The position numbers were made by a program, and so were the translations under genes. Below the pieces are notes generated by a model. It was given only the letters and a program-made list of their open reading frames with translations. It searched no databases and had not been told where the DNA came from. This document shows positions 42,807 to 53,895 of a stretch of 64,000 bases of DNA, piece after piece. The stretch's first letter is position 1; every line of letters begins with the position of its first letter. The DNA comes from Mytilus trossulus. Its lineage: Eukaryota > Mollusca > Bivalvia > Mytilida > Mytilidae. The stretch covers positions 4,868,117 through 4,932,116 of the forward strand of contig NC_086386.1 in assembly GCF_036588685.1 (NCBI RefSeq). The letters run 5' to 3'.

Positions 42807-43507
42807 TTTTGTTGTTGCTTCTATTCTCTAGTTTGCCTGTGTTATTCTTGTTTTTTAAGGTATTGTGGATATTTTGTTTAATAAAAGCGAGTTTCTTCGT
42901 TTATAATCGGATCATTGTTAGCTATTCCACATGTTTGAAATGAAAATGTTTACATTCTTGGTTTTCATTTTTGTTTTATAAACCACTATTATTAGTATGA
43001 TTTCATCTGTTTATTCGCAAATTTCTATGCTAGAAAATCGTGATATGCCTATAATAAGACTTCTTGTTAGAAATTTCAGACACATGCTTTAAAATATATG
43101 CTTTTTTGTTTTTTGTCAAGTTCTTGTCCCCGGCTTTGACATATTCCCCATTTTCATTCTCAATCTTATTAGAAAAAAGATAGAATATGTCTCATTTTGT
43201 CAAACATGTTCAGATAGATATAGGAAGATGTGGTGTGAGATACCTGATAAAGGAAAATCTTAAAGGGCAGATGTGGTGTGTTCAGCATGTATTTGTATTG
43301 TACTACTACTACTAAATAGAGTTTAATGGCGACTACCCTTGCGGGTATTGCGCCAGATTACCTTATAAAAAAAACATTTTAAGTAAATGTTTTAAAATTA
43401 TCATTGTTTAGGTATAAGCCTATATTATATATTCATATTATAGCCCTGCGGGCTCATGGTTTCTTTTTCAAGAATCAACGCTTATCCATTGTATCTATAT
43501 AACTTAA

Positions 43508-43561
43508 CAGGGCTTCTTTTGTGTGTTGTACCCGGTATGATCAGCAGAATATTATATTCAG
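43508..43561 (+). pseudogene. Gene C exon 9, 3' piece
   Basis: Resumes with codons for [19 protein letters not shown] after a second TTAA at 43504-43507. 82 + 54 = 136 nt, the exact exon 9 length of A and B. Confidence 0.92.
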
Positions 43562-44062
43562 GTAAGGATTTTATGTATAATTTTGTGATGCATATTTTTA
43601 TTATTAATCTTATCTTACACTCTAAATTCCATTGATGTAAATAAATACTATTAAATAATGACCGAATGTCTTTACTATGAATATGTATTATTGTTGTTGG
43701 GTTTTCAAATCATTTATTATGTTAACTTAGTACCTTAAGACAAAAATATACTTTTTTTTTCTGATAAGAGTATTAAATAAATTATGATTGCATTCCAGTG
43801 CCATAATCAATTTAAAATGATTTTAAATGTTGTTTAGATATTATATTGTCGTTGATAACGTGAAACAGCTGTTAAGTGAACCCTATATGGTTTCCCATAC
43901 TTTTTGATATAATCAGTTAATATAGATACAAATATGTCGATGGTAAGAGAACGAGGCGGTTTGTTTAGATTTTATCCATGATAACACTATTGTCCTTCAA
44001 CAAAAACAAACAATGTAAAAATTTTAAATTTTAAATTACCAATATGCGCATGTTCTCTACAG

Positions 44063-44170
44063 AAGAAATAGCCTGTGCAGATCCGACGAAATGTGAGGAG
44101 ATTTGTAGTAATGAGGCAGGATGTAGTAACTTCGCCTATCCATTACTGGTACTGCGTCTTTTACCGAAAG
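44063..44170 (+). pseudogene. Gene C exon 10
   Basis: 108 nt open: [20 protein letters not shown] then [10 protein letters not shown]; acceptor CTACAG, donor GTAATA. Confidence 0.88.
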
Positions 44171-45124
44171 GTAATATTGTATAAGTGACTAGGATTACTA
44201 TTTTGTCTAAAATGTTACAAATAGTAAATTTATTGTTCTATGTTTTAGGGTAATATAGTTTTCCTAGAAATAAGTCAATTCAAACTAGACGGCATTTTTT
44301 TTTTCATTTGCAACGTCTTCATACAACCATACCCGTGTCAATATTTTGTTCATCTCTAGTTGTTCTTAAACAGTACACCACGAACCAGTTAATAAATATG
44401 AAAATATACTTGATATCTCTCAACACCAAGCTCAACCATGATTTTACCCAACTTGCCAATACCATAACGTCTAAACTCGTACTCGACCAGGAGTAAACAT
44501 GTTTAACTCGTTGTCATTCTAAGCAAACGAAATAAGAGATAAGATTACGATTTGGTTGAGGAAGTTTTAAGACTAAGTTGAGTATGGTTTAGACTTGTTC
44601 GAAGATGGTTTAGATTTGGCTCAGTATGGTTCAGACTTCAGCAGAGTATGATTCAGATTCTTTGAATAATTAAGAAACAGTCAAGTGAAGTTCGAATACA
44701 AGCTTGGTTTAATACGATAAAGTCTACAGTCGAATAATATCAAGTAAAATTCAAACAAATTCATGATGTGGGAGTCAACACCAGTACCGAAATTACAACT
44801 AATTGCATATTGCAGACTTGTTTTGGTTTGTAATTTTTGGTATAAATGTCAACTATATGTGAAACAAAAAAAAAGTAAAATTACAAAAATACTGAACTCC
44901 GAGGAAAATTCGAAACGACTGACTTGGTACAAACATTTTTCAAATGAAGAAAATGGTGGATTGAACATAGTTTTATAGCGCTAAACCTCTCACTTGTACG
45001 ACTGTCGAAACAATTTCCATTATATTGACAATGATGCATGAACAAAATGTCACAAATAGGGGTACAAAAACAACACAGACCCCACCAAAAACTAGGGATG
45101 ATTTAAGGTGCTACGGAAGAGGGA

Positions 45125-45495
45125 TAAAATTGAGAATGGAAATGGGGAATGTGTCAAAGAGACAACAACCCGACCACAGAACAGAAAACAGCAGAAGGTC
45201 ACCAACAGGTCACCAACAGGTTTTCAATGCAGGGAGAAACTCCCGCACCCGGAGGCGTCCTTCAGTTGGCCCCTAAACAAATATATGTACTAGTTCAGTG
45301 ATAATGAACGCCATACTAAACTCCAAATTGTACACAAATAGTACACAAGAAACTAAAATTAAAAATAAGACTAGCAAAGGCCAGAGGCTCCTAATTTGGG
45401 ACAGGCGCAAAAATGCGGCGGGGTTAAACATGTTTATGAGATCTCAACCCTCCCCCTTTACCTCTAGCCAATGTAGAAAAGCAGATCCTGTTTCA
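45125..45495 (-). mobile_element. Solo 3' fragment of the Penelope-like family in gene C intron 10
   Basis: GTGTCAAAGAGACAACAACC, a short internal duplication of GGTCACCAACAG, CTTCAGTTGGCCCC, AGGCCAGAGGCTCC, TGCGGCGGGGTT: the reverse of 34080-34425. The short ORFs here are noncoding tail. Confidence 0.65.
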
Positions 45496-45972
45496 AATGT
45501 GGCATCCGTCGTATTGTTATAAAGTAGGTAACTAGTCTTATTCGGTGGGTCACATTCATGAAGGGAGGAGGGGATTGTAGTTACGACATAAGGAACATAT
45601 CCGATATCATCTGTATAACGAATATTCCATAACGTTCAACCAACACGTGATGGCGGCCTTAGTTGTTACGAAGTGGTGATTACAACTTCACCATTTGGAT
45701 CTCTTGGTTTAAAAATGAAAAGGTAACAATTGGAAATCTGAAATCATATCTTTCGTCGTAAAGTTTGGTTTCAACCGACCCTCATAGTCAATTTCTAGAT
45801 ATAAGTTCAATCGAAATGGCAAAATCAAAAGCTCAAACACTTCAAACGAATCTGAACAAAGGTTACGGATTTTTGCATACAAAAGATATAATGAGTGTTA
45901 CTCTGATATCAGTCGTGATTGTGCCTTTTAGATTTCTTTATATTGATATCGATTTGCTTGATTTTACTTTAG

Positions 45973-46268
45973 GTATAAACGGATTGATGTTGGCCGCCCT
46001 GATAGCAGCTCTCATGAGCTCACTAACATCCATTTTAAATAGTGCAAGTGCAATTATTACGATGGATATATGGCGTCAGTTCCGTATGATTGTAGGCAGG
46101 TTAACAGTTTTGATACTAGTTTTTATCAGTATAATCTGGTTACCTATCTTAGAAGCTGTAGAGGGAGGAATGTTATGGTTTTACATGCAGGCTATCCGGG
46201 CATATGTAATACCACCCACGTGCGTTTTATTTCTTCTTGCATTTTTCTGGAAAAGATTAACGGAACAG
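45973..46268 (+). pseudogene. Gene C exon 11, 24-bp deletion
   Basis: 296 nt against 320 in gene B. The deletion removes eight residues (KQASQAEL) between WRQFR and MIVGR, in frame. [12 protein letters not shown] is kept, and the GC donor (GAACAG|GCAAGT) is shared with gene B. Confidence 0.9.
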
Positions 46269-46454
46269 GCAAGTATGATTCATGTTTTGAATTCAAATGG
46301 AAAGTAAACAGGTTATAAGTGTTATCAACAACCAGTAACAAGTTGCTTTGAAGATTTCCATATATTCATTCAAACTCCAGCTTCGAAAACAAATTTGTTA
46401 AACGCAGAGAGTAAATTTCCCTGTGTTCTCATCCCACGGTTGCTGACATTATGT

Positions 46455-46651
46455 TAAAGAGGACAATACATATGCGAATGGCGTTAGACTTCACATACGC
46501 AGCGCCAGTGTGTGGTAGTTGAGAACCAGATAATAGACCAGCTATCGTCAAGGATGTAGACTTTCTTCACTTTGCCGCAATCTTGGCCATATTTAGTTTT
46601 ATTGCTATGTTTGTAATAAGCATGTTCACAAAGCCAAGACCTGAAAGAAAA
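46455..46651 (+). pseudogene. Gene C exon 12, nonsense mutation and degraded start
   Basis: Homology begins only after the GAFWG segment. [15 protein letters not shown] is followed by TGA at 46520-46522 where gene B has GGA (Gly). Confidence 0.85.
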
Positions 46652-46863
46652 GTTGTAGTGGTATATGATCTTATTTTAACTTTTAAAGGAAACATGTAAG
46701 GGAACAAGAAATTAGTATGAAATAAACAATTCAGACAGCCATTATGCTGATCAAAGTATCTACACCGTTTGACGCCTTTTGTATCTATTTAAACAGTATT
46801 ATTTGTACCTCATCATTTATGATGAATTAAGGACACAGTTTAGTTTGATACTGCTAATTTAGA

Positions 46864-46990
46864 TAGTTATCAAAGGTACCAGGATTATAATTTAATACGC
46901 CAGACGCGCGTTTCGTCTACATAAGACCGATCAGTGACTCTAAGATCAAAATAGTTATAAAGCCAAACAAGTACAATAGTATTTCCAATA
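46864..46990 (+). repeat. Same core repeat, copy 6
   Basis: TAGTTATCAAAGGTACCAGG through the intact GACGCGCGTTTCGTCTAC core; in gene C intron 12. Confidence 0.65.
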
Positions 46991-47404
46991 AAGATAAATC
47001 TTCCAATACATAAGAAATAAATAGATGAACAAGTAAGAAGATATCAAGGTTACAAACCACAAACCAACAACTCCATTGTCTAAAGTTAAATGGCGGACAC
47101 ATGAAAAATAATCAACAAAATACAACCCGAAAACTAAAGATGCAATACGAGAAAAATAACTAAAACAGAGGACAATAGAAAAACGCCTGTCAATCGGAGA
47201 ATGGGCTAAAGTTTGCATGCAGTTTGTTCATCCGTCATATGCTCGCCCCCTTTTGAACGCAAATCTCCTCTTAGAACTCATTTAACTAAATTCGTATACT
47301 TCGTAGGATGTTTTTCAAAAATGTGGTGTTGTCAATATATCGAGCAGACATCTATATTAGATCAAACATGTGCGAGCTAAGTCTTTGACTGTGTTGGGGA
47401 CGAT

Positions 47405-47640
47405 GGGGGTACGGTTTAACAATGAGCCTTGTAAACGGAAATCTTCTTGTATCATTTGTCAAAAAGAGGATTGTGTAGTTCCTTAATGATGCTTCAAATT
47501 GATAAATTGTTTTGGCAATGTTATGAGTTTGATAACAATTTACTCATTTGCATGAAGCGGGCCCTCAGTGATGACCCCATCACATTCCTCTATCATGAAA
47601 TAAATCTTTTTGTTGTGTGTTATACACATACAGAATGTAC
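47405..47640 (+). pseudogene. Degraded Cys-rich coding relic in gene C intron 12
   Basis: One frame reads NNEPCKRKSSCIICQKEDC (47419-47475) before a stop; another later frame reads ALSDDPITFLYHE. The CxxC layout suggests a zinc-binding segment of a mobile-element protein, but frames are broken and no family can be named. Confidence 0.25.
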
Positions 47641-47655
47641 AATCGAATGTTTCAG

Positions 47656-47779
47656 TTAAGACGGGTTACATTTTGGACAAGAAATGACAAAGAAGAACCA
47701 GAACTATCATCAGAGGACGACGAAGAAGACGAGAGAGAAAAGGAAAGGAAAAATAGAGAAAACGATGAAGGTACCGAAA
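47656..47779 (+). pseudogene. Gene C exon 13
   Basis: 124 nt open: [20 protein letters not shown] plus the acidic run; TTCAG acceptor, GTATGT donor. Confidence 0.88.
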
Positions 47780-48186
47780 GTATGTTTATATTTTAATAGG
47801 CTTATTGATTATTTTTTATCTAACTTACATTTTAGGAAAATGATATGAACATCATTTAGCAATGTAACTTATGATTTTTTACCAATGATATAAAAGTGAC
47901 TATAGTGCAAACCTTTCAACATAAAAACAATCATTGATTTATCAAATATCGAATGCTAGCAAATCTTATCAAGAGATTTAATGGAACCTATTAAGTGGAT
48001 GTTTTGGTCGTGTTTTAACTTTTTGTCAATTTGATAGGTTATGTTTTGTTTTGTTTTAGTTTTTTTAGTAACAATAGACAGCACATCATTTATTCTTTCT
48101 CTGTGTAATTGACATACAGCTGTTTAAAGGCTAGGGGTGATCCAGATCTTGACATACTGTATATCGTCAACTGAATTTTACTATAC

Positions 48187-48187
48187 A

Positions 48188-48222
<35 letters not shown>
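48187..48222. repeat. (GATT)n microsatellite
   Basis: About nine tetranucleotide units, just before gene C exon 14. Confidence 0.9.
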
Positions 48223-48687
48223 GTTCGCCTCATTAATTACTGTTGGCTATTTTCTGGCGGTTCGTTTGATTGGTAAGACGAAATGTCCGGTGAGAACCAC
48301 CAATATTTGGCAAGATAAATGACAACAAAGTCTATAAATATGTCTGGTGATAACAACCAGCCTTTGGCAGGATAAATGACAACCTAGTTAATAAAGCTTG
48401 TAGTTGAGTGCACTGAAGGTGCGGTATTCGTACTCATAACCACATGCTAGTGATACAGGACGCCCACCGAGGTCTTTTACCATAAAGATGTATTTTTGTA
48501 TTTTTGTATTTATATTGTGTGCTGTCGGTGTTATAGAGGTGACTTAACATCATCTTTTATGTATTTTTGTCACCATTATTGCAGTTAAATCCTAAACAGT
48601 TGAATTCATTAAAATCAACAGATTAAATATACTGGTACACATCGGATAAAAACTATCGAATATCATAACTCCATTTTGTTCACACAG

Positions 48688-48887
48688 ATTATGGCATGGG
48701 ATCTAGACTAAGAAAAAGCTGCAAAGACTGGTTTTGTGGAACAGTCAAAGATTCTAAAAAATACTTCACGCAAGAAGAACAGCAACAATGACGTCACTTG
48801 ATGAAAAGCCATTTTATCGAAAACTATTAAACATTGCTGCAATATTTCTTGCAATATATACTACATTTTTAATTGGCTTTTTTCGTA
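48688..48887 (+). pseudogene. Gene C exon 14, frameshifted
   Basis: [20 protein letters not shown] runs to EEQQQ, then TGA at 48789-48791 caused by an 11-bp deletion. Out-of-frame homology to the last helix continues to about 48887. Confidence 0.88.
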
Positions 48888-49114
48888 CAGTTGGAGAAAA
48901 TTATTTTAGGTAATAAAAAAATCCGACCTGTATTTGTGTATATGAGTCATATTAGCTATTGGAAAAGTAGTTTCTATCCATTCATTTAAACTGCTTGACA
49001 TTTTTTTTTAAATAATTTCAACATGAAATTTAAGTACATGTTGCTATTTTAGTTATATATTTATACAGATTTTTCATGATTAACAAAATAAACAGAGTAA
49101 TATCCTACAAGGGA

Positions 49115-49285
49115 CCTGATGTTCAGTAGTTTTTATATAGATAAGACTGTTGGTTTTCCCGTTTGAATGGTTTTACATTAGTATTTTTTGTGGACCGTAC
49201 TCTGACCTATAATGGTTTACTATTTTAAATTATGACTTGGATGGAGAGTTGCCTCATTTGCACTCATGCCTCATCTTCTATATCT
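49115..49285 (-). repeat. Dispersed repeat, reverse partial copy
   Basis: TGTTGGTTTTCCCGTTTGAA through TGGATGGAGAGTTGCCTCAT. Confidence 0.55.
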
Positions 49286-49299
49286 TTAATAATAGCTAG

Positions 49300-49440
49300 C
49301 TGTAAAACCAGGTTAAATCCACCATTTTATACATGCCTGTTATAAGTAAGGAATAAGACAGTTGTTTTCCATTCGTTTTATGTGTTTGTCATTTGATAAG
49401 GGATTTTCATTTTTTAATTTTTTCCTTCGATATCTTTTTT
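49300..49440 (+). repeat. Same dispersed repeat, copy 3
   Basis: AAACCAGGTTAAATCCACCA and a shortened middle, just downstream of gene C. Confidence 0.55.
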
Positions 49441-50818
49441 GTTATTGTCCTTCATACTGAACTAAAAATTTACAAATAAAATCTACAACTTATTAGAATG
49501 TCAAAAGTATAGTCTGTACTATAAATGGATACCTTCAAAATATAGAAATCGCGCGTCGAAATCTACATGTACATAATAAACCGATGAATATTTTTCTTTG
49601 TAAAGAGAACAACTGCAAAATCTCAAACTAAATATAACAAAAACGTCGCCATGAGGTTCACACTATTAGCTATGTGATTTATATGGATGTCTACGAGAAA
49701 ACCATGCAAAATCCAAAAAAAATTATGAAAGGGGTTGTTGAGTTTTCAGCTGATTTTGGGTTCATAGTAAAGTATTAAGTATATTTAATAGTTCTATGTA
49801 TAAAAAATGACAATTTATCTCAAAATATGTGAATACAGGGCAATTCTATTTTAGTACCAAATTTGCTGAAAAACGTTGTTGAAAATAGACATTTTTGGTT
49901 GTTTTTTATTGAATAGTTAAAAGTATTATATGGTATTATATGACCAAAAAAATAGTTTTACCTCAAAATTCGGACTTTCTACTAAAATAAACTGTAATTT
50001 TGATCTTATTTCAACCTTTAATTTTGTTTTTATTTTTATTGACATAAATGTGTTTTTCTAAATTTTGAATTCAGCCTTTACTGAAAATGTCTATAAAACC
50101 TCAAAAGTCACTCAAATTGAAACAATATTTTGTTAAACGTTATGGTTCACTACAAACTACTATTCCTTAACGGGATTTTCGTTGCAAATTGATATAAGCT
50201 TATTTGAATAAAAGATGAAAAACTGAAAAATATACCTAAAATTATCTCCCTTTGTAAAACTCTTCACAATAAAAGGTAGATTTAATGTCAATAACAGAAG
50301 GAGGGAAATCAACAAATGTGCAGAAGGATAGAAAATAATGGTATTTTTGATGAATATGGTGTAGCCAAAAACTTATTTTCATTGAAAGAGTGTAACAAAG
50401 ACATAGTAAACCATGTGGCTAAGACATTCCCACTGCCATTGGGATAAGTCTGATCCTGATCAGATAGTCTAGACATGTACATGACTCATGAGGATAGACT
50501 ATCACTATCATGTCTAGGTTTTAGACTCACATAACATAATTTTAAATGCATATGCTGCAAACATGGACAGGAGTTGGATTGCATTGGACAAGAAGACAAA
50601 ATGAGTTGCTGTCATTCTTTCATGACCATTGCAAATCTAGCAACGGAAATTCGAAGACAAAACTTTCAGTTTCATTTGGTTCTGGTAAGTTTGTTATTTA
50701 TTTCTTTTGGTTAAAAAAAGCAATGTGACACCATAAAAAGACCTACTGTAGAAACATCACATCAACTCATAAATATAGGAAGAAGAGCATTGACCATTTG
50801 TCTCTGGGAGAAAAAGAA

Positions 50819-50841
50819 GGGGGGGGGGGGGGGGGGGGGGG
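50819..50841 (+). repeat. Run of 23 G
   Basis: Uninterrupted G homopolymer followed by TGG in an AT-rich setting. Confidence 0.95.
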
Positions 50842-51171
50842 TGGTATAATTTTTCATAATTTTCTTGAAGCAAACACTAATTTAATTTTCATTGACATAC
50901 ATTTATAATGATTCAGAATTCTTCTGAAACTAAAAGATTGATGTGTTTGCCTTCTTAATTTTAATAGAAAGACTTTTTTCTTTCTCTCAAGAAATCTATA
51001 ATAATCATGATAAAATATATATTCAATTACAAAGTTCACCCTGAGTTTGTTTTCCAAATTGTCAATGTTAAAGAGTCTGTTGACTCAGGTTTTTTTCTCC
51101 TAATTCAAAATTAATGGTTGCTTCAAATCCCTGTTTTTAAATATAACCCATTGAAATAGAAAACATTCAGT

Positions 51172-51400
51172 AGATAGATATAGGAAGATGTGGTATGAGT
51201 GCCTATTCTTCCAAATTACAATTTATAAAAGTAAACCGTTATAGGTCAATGTACATGTACGGCCTTCAACACAGAGCCTTGGCTCACACAGAATAACAAG
51301 CTATAATAATGATAAAGGACCCCAAAATTACTAGTGTAAAACCCTTTGAACAGGAAAACCAATGGTCTAAAAAGTAATAACAAGAAACATGTACAAATTA
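51172..51400 (+). repeat. Dispersed repeat, near-full copy
   Basis: ATATAGGAAGATGTGGTATG through CGGCCTTCAACACAGAGCC to GGAAAACCAATGGTC. Confidence 0.6.
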
Positions 51401-53199
51401 ATGTACATCATGTACATAAACAACGAAAACTACTGTACATTTAGGCCAACTTAAAAGTATGTGTGTTAACCGCATTACCCTAACCTACAATTATTTTTTC
51501 CCTTACCTAAAGATTTTTATGAGGTTTTGATTAAGCACTGTTAAAGTCACAATAAAGCTCCCAAAGAGTTGTGAATTTCCTGTCTTAATTCATTCCTTCA
51601 TCGATACTACATGTACATTGTATGTACAATGCAACTAGATTGATTCAATACATGTATATGGTTCTCAAACTCAAAAACATGTTTTACAGAGCTTGGTTTT
51701 TTTTTCTCTAAATATTTGTTACTGTGAAACTTTTTCTTTATATTTCCTAAGTGAAGGTCATGTATTACAGTTATAAACATGGAAAGAGAACTTGTACATG
51801 TATTTACTTCTATCAGTTAATAAAATAGAATCAGAATAGAATATGCTTACAAATGTATTCCAAATTAAAGGGCACAGAAGCGGCAACATGAGATTATAAC
51901 ATTACAGATTACTCAGATAAAACAAATTCAAAATAACAACACTGAAGAAATGAACTACATTTTTTTTGTACTTTACACAGATTAATTATCATATCTACAA
52001 AACTTTTTTTTTCAATGATCCAATGCATTATTTTATAAAGCCAACTCAATGTACAATGTAAATGTAGATATAACTCACTGTACTGATCATGCAAATGCAC
52101 AAATATACAATATTTTATTTCTTATCAACAGGTTAATGTTGAAGATGGAAAAGCACAAAAAAAAATTGAAAATGAAAGCAGATATGATAGGAGATCATAT
52201 AGGTAAATATATGATATAATTGATAAAAATATGAATCAAACAAGTCATAACAAGAGACTACTAAATATACAGCAAATAAGAAATTGGAAATTGACCAGTT
52301 ACATTTATTATTGTAAAACCATGATAAATGTTCAGTAAATTAGATAACCCTTCAATTTTGAATAGTTGAATCTGATAAACAAAAAGTAAAAATAACAAAC
52401 AGTACACTCAAATTCTTATTTTATGATCAATTAAGGGCCATATCAGTACAATTTTCACAACAAAATTTTCCTTACTCATCAAATGAAATAGTTTTTTTTA
52501 TAAGAATTAAACCTAGAAAAAAATATATGTGTTCTTGTCAGCTTGAAAGATCCTCATTTATAGTATACATGCATATATTGTAAACCTGAAGACTACATTT
52601 GTATTTTTCATTTTTGAAAGCATTATTACAGCTATTTTCCTACTAAATGTAGAGTAAAACTTTGGAAGGTTTGCTTGCTCTGTTGTATAAATATTAATTC
52701 AAGCTTTGTAATTAATGTTGATATCTTCTTGTAGAGTACTTTTAAATTTGATTAGACGTTATTCTAATTGCAATTGTACAATATACAAACAAACCATGCA
52801 AGCTAACCGAAGTCTTATATTTACATGCCTTAGGAATTTAGCTGTAAAATTAATTATATATTTGTTTTCAATGCTTATTGTTTTACCAATTTCAAATGTT
52901 TTGGCTTGCTTTTAAATGATACATATCAGCTATAGGGTCAAAAGCGTCCAAAGTTAAACTTTAAGTATGTTTTACTTGTGTCTAATCCTTTTTTGCTTTG
53001 AGCAAATAAAATATGTTTAAATCTAAATAAAGTTAAACTTGATTTGATAAAACAATGGAATAATTGGTGTTCTTTGATATTATGCAAAATTAAACAGTGC
53101 ATTATAGTCATATTTTTTCTAATTTCGGGCATGTCTTAAAAGCTTCAAATTGAACCACATCAAGGTATAAGTGATTCAGAACTAAACTTAGTTTGATTT

Positions 53200-53895
53200 T
53201 TTTGTCGAGCCTGCAACTTTTGTTGCAGAAAGCTTGACATAGTGATTTGGCAGTGGCGTGGCTATGGCGGCGGCGGCGTTAGCTAACTTCTTAAAAGCTT
53301 TATATTATAGAGGGTAGAAGACCTGGATGCTTCATACTTTGTATATAGATGCATCATGTTACGAACTTTCCGTCGGTCACATGTCCAATGTCCTTGACCT
53401 CATTTTCATGGTTCAGAGACCACTTGAAAAAAAAGGTTAAGAATTTTTGTAATGTTAAATTCTCTCTTATTATAAGTAATTGGATAACTATATTTGGTAT
53501 GTGCGTACCTTGCAAGGTACTCATGCCCATCATACAGTTTTCACTTGACCTCGACCTCATTTCATGGTCAGTGAACAAGGTTAAGTTTTGGCGGTCAAGT
53601 CCATATCTCAGATACTATAAGCAATAGGGCTAGTATATTCGGTGTATGGAAGGACTGTAAGGTGTACATGTCCAACTGGCAGGCGTCATCTGACCTTGAC
53701 CTCATTTTCATGGTTCAGTGGTTATAGTTAAGTTTTTGTGTTTTGATCTGTTTTTCTTATTCTATATGCAATAGGTCTACTATATTTGTTGTATGGAATG
53801 ATTGTAAGGTGTACATGTCTAGCTGACAGGTGTCATCTGACCTTGACCTCATTTTCATGATTCAATGGTCAAAGTTAAGTTCTTATTCTATGTAC
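53200..53895. repeat. Dispersed molluscan repeat with internal tandem units
   Basis: Opens with CGAGCCTGCAACTTTTGTTGCAG, a small hairpin, then a GGCGGCGGCG tract. Four units carrying TTGACCTCATTTTCATG start near 53393, 53552, 53698 and 53844, spaced 146-159 bp. I know similar sequence from molluscan genomes, but no coding capacity is seen. Confidence 0.65.

Larger units (their letters stand above)
42312..43503. mobile_element. 1,192-bp insertion flanked by TTAA duplication, in gene C exon 9
   Basis: Removing it plus one TTAA restores exon 9 exactly. No ORF of note and no clear terminal inverted repeat. Two near-identical blocks in direct orientation (around 42350-42373 and 43459-43484, sharing AGAATCAACGCTT) lie near the ends. 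Inside are two tRNA-promoter-like segments in opposite orientation. Confidence 0.75.
37572..48887 (+). pseudogene. SGLT-type cotransporter pseudogene, gene C
   Basis: A near copy of gene B on the opposite strand, divergent from it. Exons 3-14 are recognisable: 37572-37676, 38618-38677, 39088-39192, 39641-39746, 40403-40483, 41693-41906, 42230-42311 plus 43508-43561, 44063-44170, 45973-46268, about 46455-46651, 47656-47779, 48688-48887. No exon 1 or 2 is found in 35872-37571. Lesions: the exon 8 acceptor AG is lost and one G deleted; exon 9 is split by an insertion; exon 11 has a 24-bp in-frame deletion; exon 12 has a TGA at 46520 and a degenerate start; exon 14 has an 11-bp deletion giving a TGA at 48789. 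Exon 3 has Asp where A and B have the substrate-site Asn. Exons 3-7, 10 and 13 remain open, so decay seems fairly recent. Confidence 0.9.

Noticed and set aside
45025-45522. Several ORFs of 60-83 residues
   Set aside because: They lie in the noncoding 3' tail of a retroelement family also seen at 34.1-34.4 kb.
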